DNA from: JAAFHB01 sp963677935
GTDB taxonomy: Bacteria; Bacteroidota; Bacteroidia; Bacteroidales; Prolixibacteraceae
DNA length: 64,000 nt
NCBI GenBank assembly: GCA_963677935.2
Contig: CAXXEH010000003.1
Span: forward strand, 1,054,001-1,118,000
Direction: 5' to 3'
Shown in pieces: positions 52,447-61,491 of this stretch. The position numbers were made by a program, and so were the translations under genes. How positions within the stretch are numbered: the stretch's first letter is position 1; each line of letters starts with the position of its first letter. The notes below the pieces were generated by a model. That model did not search any database. It worked only from the letters and a program-made list of their open reading frames with translations, and was not told the DNA's origin.

Positions 52447-54993
52447 TTATTCCTCCTCATCCTCCAAGATATAATCCTCCCAAAAATTCAATACTGCCGG
52501 TCCTGTAAATAAATCATTATTATCCAATAATTTGGCCGCAGGTTGATACCCTTTCTGAGCTGATAATTCCAGATATTTTCGTGCTATTGACTGATCTTTT
52601 ACTAAACACTCACCTGATAAAATCAAGAGTGCTAACAGATATAATGCAATTTCACTCTCTCCGTCCTGAATAATTGATTCAAGGATTTCGTACCCCTTCT
52701 GATAATCAACAGTACCATTTTCACCCCTCTTCAAAAAGGTTACCTGGTTCAGCTTTGCAACCGTGCCCCCTTCGATAGCCCCTTTTTCAAACCATTCCCA
52801 GGCAGAAGCCGGATTGCGTTCGGAAAATTTCTTCGAAACATACAGAACACCTAACAGATTATAGGCAGGCACATAACTATTTTCAGCAGCACTTTTAAGG
52901 TGGAGAAGCGCTTTTGTATAATCCTGATATCCAATTGTTGTATACAAAATTCTACCTAATTCATATTTTGCCTCATCGTCTCCGGCTTCAGCTGCTTTTT
53001 CAAAACTAAGGATTGCCTTATCTACATTTTTATGAACGCCATCACCATTTAAATACATGTCGCCCAAATTTTTCCAGGCGTCGGTAAATCCGTTTTCTGC
53101 TGCTTTTGAATAATAATTAAAAGCTTCATTTGGATCTTTTTCTCTCCCTTCGCCGAAATAATACATTCCCGCGAGGTTGTACTGAGCCTGTGAGTAGCCA
53201 GCTTCTGCGGCCTTTTTAAAACATTCAAACGCTTTTACAAAATCTTTTTCCCCTGTATCGCCAAAATAATACATCACTCCTAGGTTATAGGTTCCCAGAT
53301 AAAAGCCGGCTTCATCGGCTTTTGTATACCATTTTACCGCTTCAGAAGGGTTAGCGTCGATTCCTTTCCCCTGATGGTAAGCGTTTCCAAGATTATTCAT
53401 TGCCTCGGCAACACCCAGCTCTGCAGCTAATTCGTACTGGTGCACTGCCATCCGCATGCTCTGACTGATACCATGCCCCGATTCGTACATCACTCCCAGA
53501 TTAAACACCGCTTTGGGATAACCTGCATTTGCGGCTTTCTGGTACCATTTGAAAGCCTCATCCGTATTTTGAGGTTTTGTAATACCATTTTCGTAATAAA
53601 CACCTACCCGGAACATCGCACCAGGAACACCCATCTCTGCTGCTTTTAAAAACCAATCAAATGCTTTTTCCTTTTCTGACCAGTAGCTCAGGCTTTTTTC
53701 ATGGATAATTCCAATCATATAAGAGGCCCTTGGATGACCTGCCTCTGCCGCACGATTAAAATAATCGGCAGCAGATTGGTTGTCTTTGTTGGTTATCTCA
53801 CCAGCCAGAAGCAAACTTGCATATTTGTATTGCGCTTCGATAATTCCCTTATCAGCTGCTTTTTTATAGTAATCAACCGAAGTTTTGTGATTAGACTCCA
53901 CCTCTTCACCAATCTCATATTTTTGGGCAAGTCGGTACATTGCCTCCGGATTACCATTAGCAGCAGCTTTCTTAAGCCAGTCAACCCCCTCCTCATCCGA
54001 TTTTTTCAGGTAATATCCTGCAATCGCATCCTGTGCATCAGCACTCCCTTTATCCGCGGCACGATGATACCAATCGTACGCTTCAGAATCTCCATTTTCA
54101 TCCAGAAGTCTGCCCATCAGGAAAATTGCTTCAACATAATCGGCATGAGCAGCCTGTTGAAGAAATTCTTTTGCTTTATCGAAGTTCTTTTCAGTTCCCT
54201 GCCCACTGAAATACATTTTGCCAAGGACAAGAGCCACTTCTGCCGATACAACACCTTGCACCTTAGAAAACCATACCAATGCCTCAGTTGCATCCTTTTC
54301 AGTGCCCTTTCCTTCAAACAGAAACAGACCCACCTTTTCATACGCTGGAAGATGATTGTTTTTTGCTGCTTTTAAATACCAGTCAAATGCTTTAGTCAGC
54401 TTCACCGGAACGGTAAGACCCTGTTCAAAGATCTCTCCAACTTTAAACATTGCAGGCGGATAACCACCTTTAGCAGATTCATACCAGTTGTCGACAGCTT
54501 CGTTCAGGTCTTTATAACCGCCATCACCAGTAGCCAACAGACGACCATAGTTGAATTTTGCGATAATATCCCCCCGCTGTGCGCCACGCTCATACCATTC
54601 CCAGGCTTTATTCAGATCAACAGGAAGTCCATTCCCGTTTTCACGCATCTCGCCGATATAATTACAAGCCTCGGCTCCACCTTCACGGGCTGACTCCAGA
54701 AACCATTTTACCGACTCTTCAGCCGAAAGTGGACGATTTTCTCCAAGGTAATACTTCCTGCCGATTGTAAGTGATGCTCCCGCAAAACCTCCTCCCATTA
54801 ACTCTTCAAAAGAGGTAATTGTTTGATTTATATCTATTTCATTATGAAATAAATCAAGAAATAACATGGCAGGTTTAAAACCATCTTTAAGCGATAAGGC
54901 AATTCGTTTTATCCCTTTTTCTTCTTTTCTTTTTTTAAGACATTCCACACCTTTGCGAAAAACGCGTGGGGCAGATTCAATTATTTGACTCAT
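52447..54993 (-). CDS. Large Sel1-repeat protein, cytoplasmic
   Basis: 848 residues composed of about twenty Sel1-like (TPR-related) helical repeats of ~36 residues with the pattern A-x4-G-x(2)-Y-x(2)-G-x(5-8)-D-x-x-K-A-x-x-W/Y-x-x-K-A-A. The regular array runs from about residue 85 to 820; the first ~80 residues are a non-repeat N-terminus and the chain ends in an acidic tail (EDYILEDEEE). No signal peptide or membrane segment is seen. Sel1 arrays are protein-binding scaffolds. Internal repeats are similar enough that recombination could change their number. Confidence 0.9.
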   Translation of the reverse strand: MSQIIESAPRVFRKGVECLKKRKEEKGIKRIALSLKDGFKPAMLFLDLFHNEIDINQTITSFEELMGGGFAGASLTIGRKYYLGENRPLSAEESVKWFLESAREGGAEACNYIGEMRENGNGLPVDLNKAWEWYERGAQRGDIIAKFNYGRLLATGDGGYKDLNEAVDNWYESAKGGYPPAMFKVGEIFEQGLTVPVKLTKAFDWYLKAAKNNHLPAYEKVGLFLFEGKGTEKDATEALVWFSKVQGVVSAEVALVLGKMYFSGQGTEKNFDKAKEFLQQAAHADYVEAIFLMGRLLDENGDSEAYDWYHRAADKGSADAQDAIAGYYLKKSDEEGVDWLKKAAANGNPEAMYRLAQKYEIGEEVESNHKTSVDYYKKAADKGIIEAQYKYASLLLAGEITNKDNQSAADYFNRAAEAGHPRASYMIGIIHEKSLSYWSEKEKAFDWFLKAAEMGVPGAMFRVGVYYENGITKPQNTDEAFKWYQKAANAGYPKAVFNLGVMYESGHGISQSMRMAVHQYELAAELGVAEAMNNLGNAYHQGKGIDANPSEAVKWYTKADEAGFYLGTYNLGVMYYFGDTGEKDFVKAFECFKKAAEAGYSQAQYNLAGMYYFGEGREKDPNEAFNYYSKAAENGFTDAWKNLGDMYLNGDGVHKNVDKAILSFEKAAEAGDDEAKYELGRILYTTIGYQDYTKALLHLKSAAENSYVPAYNLLGVLYVSKKFSERNPASAWEWFEKGAIEGGTVAKLNQVTFLKRGENGTVDYQKGYEILESIIQDGESEIALYLLALLILSGECLVKDQSIARKYLELSAQKGYQPAAKLLDNNDLFTGPAVLNFWEDYILEDEEE

Positions 54994-55155
54994 TATCGTT
55001 TGTTACAAAATTTGGGTTAAAATTAGCTTTAATGAGCCATTTGTAGATATGTTATCTGTTAAAATATTAAACAATTGTTGTTTTTCAATACAGAAACCGG
55101 ATGGGTTGTCAATTAAGCCTGTAAAAATACTATTTTTACTTCAAAATATCGAGAT

Positions 55156-55695
55156 ATGGAGCCATTAAAGATTATCGCAAAGTATTATAAACCAAGATCA
55201 AAAGCTTACCAAATCTTAGTGAACCATAGCAGTCTGGTCACAGAAAAAGCTTTGATAATCGCTCAAAATCACAAAGAGTTACTCCCTGATCTCCTTTTTA
55301 TCGAAGAGGCAGCAATGTTGCACGATATTGGGATCGTCAGAACAAATGCACCCAATCTGTTTTGTTTTGGAGAATTTCCCTACCTGTGTCATGGCTACTT
55401 AGGTTGTGAAATACTTGTTGCAGAAGGATATCCGGATCATGGACTGGTTTGTGAGCGACATACTGGAGTAGGTATTACCACAGAAGAGATCATTAACCAT
55501 AAACTTCCATTGCCCTTGCGTGATTTTGTGCCGGTTTCTGTTGAAGAGCAAATCGTCTGTTTTGCCGACAAATTTTTCTCCAAAAGCGGAGACCTGGGAC
55601 ATGAAAAATCGTTAAGAGAGGTTAAAAAATCGATTCAAAAATTTGGAGACAAAAATGTGGCAAGGTTTAATGAGTGGTGTGAACTATTTTTATAG
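55156..55695 (+). CDS. HD-domain hydrolase
   Basis: 179 residues of the HDIG-type HD phosphohydrolase family. H24 (VNHSSLVTEKA), the metal pair H56/D57 in AAMLHDIGI, and H-x-G in CERHTGVGIT are present, followed by the conserved FADKFFSKS. Members hydrolyse phosphomonoesters or nucleotides; the substrate is unknown. A near-consensus TATTTTTA lies at 55131-55138 just before the start. Single gene between the Sel1 and LptD-like genes. Confidence 0.85.
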   Translation: MEPLKIIAKYYKPRSKAYQILVNHSSLVTEKALIIAQNHKELLPDLLFIEEAAMLHDIGIVRTNAPNLFCFGEFPYLCHGYLGCEILVAEGYPDHGLVCERHTGVGITTEEIINHKLPLPLRDFVPVSVEEQIVCFADKFFSKSGDLGHEKSLREVKKSIQKFGDKNVARFNEWCELFL

Positions 55696-55758
55696 CAGAC
55701 TCTGTTGTAAAAATTCCCTCATATATACACCCACCCTTCGCCAATCCTTTTCTGGATC

Positions 55759-58431
55759 TTAATAAGTAACATTATCCTGATAACTCTGCCGTTTGCTTAA
55801 TTTCAAGTCTTGCAACAAAGAAGATGTGGCCCTGATTGTAAAACTGTAACTCTGACGATATCCGAATGGAATAAGGTTCAGCGACATCTGCATACAGTGT
55901 AAATCTCTAAAGATATTGAATTGAGTAAAAGTGAACTGAAGTTTTTGAACATCAAGTCCGGAGGAGAACCCTATTTTCCACTGTTTGGTCATGCTTATGT
56001 TACCGCTGAAGTCAACGGTTTGGGTAACAGTTGAAGATTTTTCCGGATCAGGTCTGTTATATCTGAAACTGTAATTAAAAGAAAGGTCCCATGGAACACT
56101 AAAATCGGCATATTCGGGAATATCCCCTGACTTTTGCCTTAGTTTTACCTGTTCAAGTTCATTTTTTTGTTCAGGGGTTAATTTGGCTTCCTCCTTTTCC
56201 TTCTCCTTCCCTTGTTTGGATTTAAAAGAAAGCCCAAAAGACATATTTGCGCTGGTTAACCGTGCCAGTTTACCCGAATTCGAAAATTCAAACTGATTAA
56301 TTAGGTGGCCATCCTGCATCGAATAAGGATCAAGGATCGCCCCAAAGTTGAGATCAACACCTGCCACTTTTGTACGGGCAGCAATATTAATATTAGAGAG
56401 GTTTAGCGAATCAGCTGCAAGGTTGTAAGATCCGCTAATCGACAACTGATCAAGCAACTTAATCTTAGTATAGGCTTCCTTTGAAGTGGTATCCCTGACA
56501 TTTAATTTCTTCATTTCAAGGGTATTATTAAGATTAAATCCGATCGATCCCGACCGGCCTGCACCTGCAGTTCCGTAGACAGCACCTTCATGGTAGGGAT
56601 ACCGGTAACTAACGGGTGTCCCCTGTTCATCGAAATACTCAATGTTTTCGTACATCCCATATGAAGGGTTGCTGAAATCGGGTCTAAGATTAAAACTGAT
56701 GCTTGGCGTCATTAAGTGCCTGATTCCCTTAATACTCGATTTAGGATTTAAAGGGATAAAATTTCCATAGATCTTTGTAGAAGCCCCAATACTAACTGAA
56801 TAGTCGAAATCGCGAGTAAACCCGGATAAGGTATCCGAAGTTACAATCAGATGTGTTGTTTCATTATATTTCTTTCTAATGGACTGGGTGTACCATCTTT
56901 CACTGTAATTAAATGAAGGACTTACAGTTATATATTTCAATGCCTTAAATGAGGTACTAACCGGAATCGTATGTTTGATACCATTTTTCCAGTCTTTAAG
57001 AAGTGAGGAACTCATCAATTTGTTCTCTTTGGTATCGATGGTATTCTGCATATCCATTGAATAACTTACACCTATTTTCTCATACCATTTCTCCTTCCCT
57101 GCCCTGCTTTTCAATTTAAAGGGATAAATCCTTGACATATTAAACGTTACCTGCGGAAATGTAAGGCTTATCGTGGTATCCCTGCTATTTTGTGAATGAC
57201 GCATATTTCCCGAAAGGGTAAAGGGAGAATTTTCCCAACGTTTTGAATAGGAAATACTCGATTGTTTTGTATTGGTAAGATAATTCTCTGTGGTATAAGC
57301 ATTATTCTGATCGAAAGAACTAGTTGAAAAGTTTACGCTGGCGCTAAAGGTCTGACTTGGACTCGATTTGGAATCCATTGAATGGCTCCAGGTTATGGCA
57401 AAATCATTTTGCGTTTTATAATCGGGTAACCCTTTATCCCCATAGACATTTTTATAATACTTCAGGTCAAAAGCTCCACTAAATTTGTAACGCAGCCGGT
57501 AATTGGTATGAAGTTTAATCCCCTTTGATCCTTTTGAATAAAGATCACCTTTCAGGGAGGCATCAAAATAATCGTTTGCAGCAAAATAATACCCTAAGTC
57601 TCTTAAGAAAAAACCTCTGTTAATTTCATCACCATACGAGGGCATCAAAAAACCAGAGGAGTATTTGGGAGAATTGGGGAAAAATCCAAAAGGGATAAAA
57701 ACAAAATAGAGTGGAAGGTCCTCGATAACCAGATAGGCAGGTCCGGTAACAATCTTTTTGTTTGACAACACCTTTGCTTTGGTCATCTCAAGCCAGAAAT
57801 GGGGATGTTCAGCATTGCAGGTGGTGTATTTGCCATTTCGCAAACAATAGGTGGAATCGTTTATCAATTTTGTTCTTCCGCTGTGAACAAATCCCCCTTC
57901 CTGTTCGGTGACTACTCCTGTTACAATTCCCTTTTTAGTTTTGAAATTATACCGCACCTCATCTGCCTCAAACTTCTGATCCCCTTGTGTAAAGACCGGC
58001 TTGCCGGTAATAACACCTGCTGAATCGGGTTTTCCAATCGCATAGATTAAATTACTGTCCCTGTTTAATTCGATGTAATCTGCTTTCAGTTCAATATCCT
58101 TGTATTTCACCTGAGCATTTTTATACATATAAATTTTATTGCCAGAACTATTCTGGACAAGGGTAATATATCCATCGGCAGTATATTCAACCTCTGCATC
58201 AAAGCCGGCTGCTTCATTCGTTTTTATACTATCGATAGCAGCTGAGTCCTTTTTTGAGATACGAATACTATCCGGAACAAACGAAGAACGTCGGTTTTGC
58301 CGTTCCAGTCTCAGTGCCTTCTGATTTTCGGTCCCAACTTTTACACTATTTTTAGGCTTTTGCCCAAAAATAGCTCCGTGCATCAGTAAGAGTAATACTC
58401 CAAAAAAAGATAAAAATCGCAACTTGCTCAA
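55759..58431 (-). CDS. LptD-like outer-membrane LPS assembly protein
   Basis: 890 residues. Signal peptide (about 1-23, ending IFG/Q), then an OstA/LptA-type beta-jellyroll at about 75-235 (KYKDIELKADYIELNRDSN, KFEADEVRYNFKTKKGIVTG), then a long beta-barrel of alternating-pattern strands with many aromatic ends to residue 890. FIPFGFFPNSPKYSSGFLMPSYGDE is the conserved junction. Typical of the Bacteroidota LptD-like family that inserts LPS into the outer membrane, although it lacks the four-cysteine pattern of the enterobacterial protein. Divergent from the amidase gene. Confidence 0.88.
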   Translation of the reverse strand: MSKLRFLSFFGVLLLLMHGAIFGQKPKNSVKVGTENQKALRLERQNRRSSFVPDSIRISKKDSAAIDSIKTNEAAGFDAEVEYTADGYITLVQNSSGNKIYMYKNAQVKYKDIELKADYIELNRDSNLIYAIGKPDSAGVITGKPVFTQGDQKFEADEVRYNFKTKKGIVTGVVTEQEGGFVHSGRTKLINDSTYCLRNGKYTTCNAEHPHFWLEMTKAKVLSNKKIVTGPAYLVIEDLPLYFVFIPFGFFPNSPKYSSGFLMPSYGDEINRGFFLRDLGYYFAANDYFDASLKGDLYSKGSKGIKLHTNYRLRYKFSGAFDLKYYKNVYGDKGLPDYKTQNDFAITWSHSMDSKSSPSQTFSASVNFSTSSFDQNNAYTTENYLTNTKQSSISYSKRWENSPFTLSGNMRHSQNSRDTTISLTFPQVTFNMSRIYPFKLKSRAGKEKWYEKIGVSYSMDMQNTIDTKENKLMSSSLLKDWKNGIKHTIPVSTSFKALKYITVSPSFNYSERWYTQSIRKKYNETTHLIVTSDTLSGFTRDFDYSVSIGASTKIYGNFIPLNPKSSIKGIRHLMTPSISFNLRPDFSNPSYGMYENIEYFDEQGTPVSYRYPYHEGAVYGTAGAGRSGSIGFNLNNTLEMKKLNVRDTTSKEAYTKIKLLDQLSISGSYNLAADSLNLSNINIAARTKVAGVDLNFGAILDPYSMQDGHLINQFEFSNSGKLARLTSANMSFGLSFKSKQGKEKEKEEAKLTPEQKNELEQVKLRQKSGDIPEYADFSVPWDLSFNYSFRYNRPDPEKSSTVTQTVDFSGNISMTKQWKIGFSSGLDVQKLQFTFTQFNIFRDLHCMQMSLNLIPFGYRQSYSFTIRATSSLLQDLKLSKRQSYQDNVTY

Positions 58432-58483
58432 AACTTTTCCAAATCAAGTTAAATCTAAAATAACTGCAATAAATTGCATAGGG

Positions 58484-58491
58484 CAAAAGTA
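58484..58491 (-). promoter_or_regulatory. -7 promoter element of the lptD-like gene
   Basis: TACTTTTG on the minus strand, about 53 bases upstream of the start; forms a divergent pair with the element at 58541. Confidence 0.48.
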
Positions 58492-58540
58492 AAAAAACCA
58501 TTTAGAGAAACTGACAACCGGAAAAAATAATTTAATCTTC

Positions 58541-58548
58541 TATTTTTG
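58541..58548 (+). promoter_or_regulatory. -7 promoter element of the amidase gene
   Basis: TATTTTTG, full consensus match. Transcription starting about 6 bases later would leave too little room for the GTG at 58562, favouring ATG 58580. Confidence 0.48.
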
Positions 58549-58579
58549 TATTAAATAATCAGTGACATTTGTACATAAG

Positions 58580-59827
58580 ATGGGGAAAGATTTAATAGAT
58601 AAGCAGTATTGTTCAATACCTATTTACCGGCTCATGGCAATTATCGTTATTTCATTAGTTTTCAATCCGTTGTTTGGCAAAAATAAACAAATAAAAGGTA
58701 TTGAAACAGTAGTGATAGATGCTGGTCATGGTGGTAAAGACCCTGGTACAGTTGTCGGAAAAGCACGTGAAAAAGATATTGTACTTGATATTGCATTGAG
58801 GCTTGGAAAATCTATTAAAGAGATATTACCTGAGGTAAGGGTCATCTACACCCGCAAAACAGACATTTTTATCCCTCTTTTCGAACGATCGGTGATCGCA
58901 AACAAGAATAATGCTGATCTTTTTATTTCAATTCATGCCAACTATTGCCCGACACCTTCCATAAAAGGGACAGAAACTTACGTATTAGGGCTTCACAGGA
59001 CAGAGGACAACCTGAACGTAGCGAAAAAGGAGAACAGTGCAATCTTATTTGAAAATGATTATTCCACCCGTTATGAAGGATTCGATCCAAACCTTTCAGA
59101 GTCATACATTATCTTTGAATTGATTCAGAATACCCATATTGAGCAAAGTGTTGCCTTTGCAGGTATTTTGCAGGATTCATTTCGTGATCATGCCAAAAGG
59201 ACCAGCAGAGATGTGCGCCAGGCAGGCTTTCTGGTTTTACGTGAAACCGCAATGCCTGCAGTTCTTATTGAAACAGGTTACCTCAGTAATTCCTCGGAAT
59301 CAAGTTATCTGATGACAGAACTGGGAAGGGATGCAATTTCACGCTCAATTTTTAACTCATTCAAGTCATACAAGGAGAAATTTGAATCCCGAAGGGATAT
59401 TGCTTCACAGGAACCGAAAGAAGCAATTGCAGAGAAGATTGATTCAACACCTGCCAGACAGCCAGTTGCCGAAATTAAAAAAGACTCAGACACAAGGCAT
59501 CATCAAGGCAGTGAGAAAAAAGAGCAGCACCCAGTTAAAGAAAAAATTCCGAAACTGGTAAAAGAACTTGATCAGATCACTTTTGCCATTCAGATCTCGG
59601 CTTATCCTAAAAAACTTCCCCTTAATTCCAAATTATTTAAAGGGATTGAAAATATTTCAGAATTAAGAATAGGCGGTTATTATAAATACTATTGCCTTGA
59701 AACAACATCATTTGCCAAAGCAAAAAAGAATCAGACGTTGATCAGGATGAAAATACCCGATGCCTTTATTGTTGCTTTCAAAAACGGAAACCCAATTCTA
59801 TTGAAAGAGGCAATTAATAGCAAGTAA
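58580..59827 (+). CDS. N-acetylmuramoyl-L-alanine amidase
   Basis: Zinc amidase that cleaves the stem peptide from peptidoglycan. From ATG 58580 it has 415 residues (a GTG at 58562 would add six). A hydrophobic segment at about 16-32 acts as signal or anchor. The Amidase_3 domain has H50 in VVIDAGHGGKD, E64, H119 in FISIHANYC and the catalytic Glu in VLIETGYLSN. A charged low-complexity linker (about 265-325) leads to a C-terminal ~80-residue domain (ITFAIQISAYPKKLP, GGYYKYYCLETTSFAKAKKN) that looks like a SPOR peptidoglycan-binding domain. Precedes the mlaD-like gene. Confidence 0.92.
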   Translation: MGKDLIDKQYCSIPIYRLMAIIVISLVFNPLFGKNKQIKGIETVVIDAGHGGKDPGTVVGKAREKDIVLDIALRLGKSIKEILPEVRVIYTRKTDIFIPLFERSVIANKNNADLFISIHANYCPTPSIKGTETYVLGLHRTEDNLNVAKKENSAILFENDYSTRYEGFDPNLSESYIIFELIQNTHIEQSVAFAGILQDSFRDHAKRTSRDVRQAGFLVLRETAMPAVLIETGYLSNSSESSYLMTELGRDAISRSIFNSFKSYKEKFESRRDIASQEPKEAIAEKIDSTPARQPVAEIKKDSDTRHHQGSEKKEQHPVKEKIPKLVKELDQITFAIQISAYPKKLPLNSKLFKGIENISELRIGGYYKYYCLETTSFAKAKKNQTLIRMKIPDAFIVAFKNGNPILLKEAINSK

Positions 59828-59894
59828 GAAGTTTTACACTTTTTTTAAATCATAATAGTGCGTATTTTCGCAAATAATTTGAAAACACCCTGAA

Positions 59895-61154
59895 ATGAAA
59901 ATTACAAAAACATCGAAAATAGGAATTTTAGTAGTTCTCTGCCTCACACTCTTAATCTGGGGTATTAATTTTCTTAAAGGGAGAGATATTTTCAGAACCG
60001 AAAAAGTCTTCTATGCACGTTATAAGAATGTAGGTGGACTCGCTGCAACTACCCTGGTAACTTTGAACGGGCTAAAAATAGGATATGTCAGAGAGATCTA
60101 CTTTGCGGAAGATTTATCCGGAGATTTAATCGTGAAAATTGCCCTTCACAATAACTTTCCACTTCCGGAAGGGACCTCTGCCCAAATTTCCAGCAGTGAT
60201 CTGCTTGGCTCAAAGGTTGTTAAACTTAATCTGGGGAAATCAGAGAAACTTTTGCATGCTAACGACACCCTGGTCTCACAAATGGATGCTGATATTATGC
60301 AGCAGGTAAACGAGCAAATCGCTCCAATTAAAGCGAAAGCAGAGCGATTAATAGAGAATCTCGACTCCATAGTTAGTACGGCATCCAAAATTCTTAACAA
60401 CGAATCGCAACATAACATCACTGAGAGTATCCGGCAAATCAACCTTACAATGACAAATCTTGAAAAAATTTCGTCAGGGCTTAGCGATGTCGTTACCAGT
60501 CAGAAGAAAAATCTCGCTTCAACAATCTCCAACCTCAGTGAGGTTACCGGAAATTTGAAAAATAACTCAGGAAAGCTCGAACACATCATGGATAATTTTT
60601 CCACTTTCAGCGATTCCCTTGCAAAAATCGAACTAAACAGCACAATAAATCATATCAATGGATCTGTTGCGAATCTAGGAATGATCCTAAGCAAAATCGA
60701 TTCGGCTAATGGCACCCTTGGATTATTGGTGAACGATCCGAGGTTGTACCAAAATATCAATAATACAAGCGAAAATCTGAACCGCTTGTTGATTGACTTT
60801 CGGCTTAACCCAAAGCGCTATGTCCACTTCTCAGCCTTTGATATGGGCAAAGAAATAAACATCACCAGCCCAAAAGACGCACAAATATCTGATAACATAA
60901 CATTTAGAGTTCAGTTATTCTCTTCAAATTTTCCTGTAAGCCTTACTTCTCTTGTTTTTAAAGGGATTGAGGAGGTTTCTGAAATGAAATCAGGTAGCTC
61001 ATATTTTTATCTGACTCCCCCGGAATCTTCGTACGATAAAGTTAGAATCATTCTAAATAAGGCCCAAGATGCTTTTCCTGAGGCATTTTTGAAGTGCTAC
61101 AAAAATGGCAAGGAAATAAGTTTAAAAAATGCTTTAAAAATGAATAAAAATTAA
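59895..61154 (+). CDS. MlaD/MCE-domain protein
   Basis: 419 residues: one N-terminal membrane helix (about 8-27), an MCE domain at about 36-112 (FYARYKNVGGLAATTLVTLNGLKIGYV, SDLLGSKVVKLNL), a long helical coiled region (about 130-290) and a C-terminal segment after 310. MCE proteins are the periplasmic substrate-binding part of phospholipid or lipid transporters. The ABC ATPase and permease partners (MlaF, MlaE) are not in the window. Follows the amidase by 67 bases, in a cell-envelope gene group with the lptD-like gene. Confidence 0.9.
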   Translation: MKITKTSKIGILVVLCLTLLIWGINFLKGRDIFRTEKVFYARYKNVGGLAATTLVTLNGLKIGYVREIYFAEDLSGDLIVKIALHNNFPLPEGTSAQISSSDLLGSKVVKLNLGKSEKLLHANDTLVSQMDADIMQQVNEQIAPIKAKAERLIENLDSIVSTASKILNNESQHNITESIRQINLTMTNLEKISSGLSDVVTSQKKNLASTISNLSEVTGNLKNNSGKLEHIMDNFSTFSDSLAKIELNSTINHINGSVANLGMILSKIDSANGTLGLLVNDPRLYQNINNTSENLNRLLIDFRLNPKRYVHFSAFDMGKEINITSPKDAQISDNITFRVQLFSSNFPVSLTSLVFKGIEEVSEMKSGSSYFYLTPPESSYDKVRIILNKAQDAFPEAFLKCYKNGKEISLKNALKMNKN

Positions 61155-61491
61155 TTTTACGCGTTTATTTTTGTATTACCTTTATACCTCCCGAAAAGAA
61201 ATTTTTATTGCTTTTCGATTACAATCAGCAGTATTTTATTCTTAAAAGATTTGAATGAATTAGTATCCTTCAAAACGCATAGAATCAATTGCTTGCAAGT
61301 TATTTGAATGTATCTATCTGACAATGAATTGATTACATTTTTTTTAAAAAATATTTAACCTCAATAAACTGAAAATTAATAACCTTGAATCATGCAACAT
61401 TTAAAGCAATTTTTTTCCGACTAAATTAGTTGAACCTTTGCAGCGAGATTAGTAAAAATGAAGTTCAATTTTTTAAGAACCTAAATCCTTA
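61155..61491. other. 337-base region upstream of dnaA
   Basis: Very AT-rich. I see no TTATNCACA DnaA boxes and no tandem repeats, so nothing here marks an origin. AACCTTTG at 61433-61440 is one base off the -7 consensus and may be the dnaA promoter, giving a leader of about 45 bases. Confidence 0.5.

Noticed and set aside
61155..61491. The AT-rich region before dnaA as oriC
   Set aside because: No DnaA boxes or 13-mer-like repeats were found.
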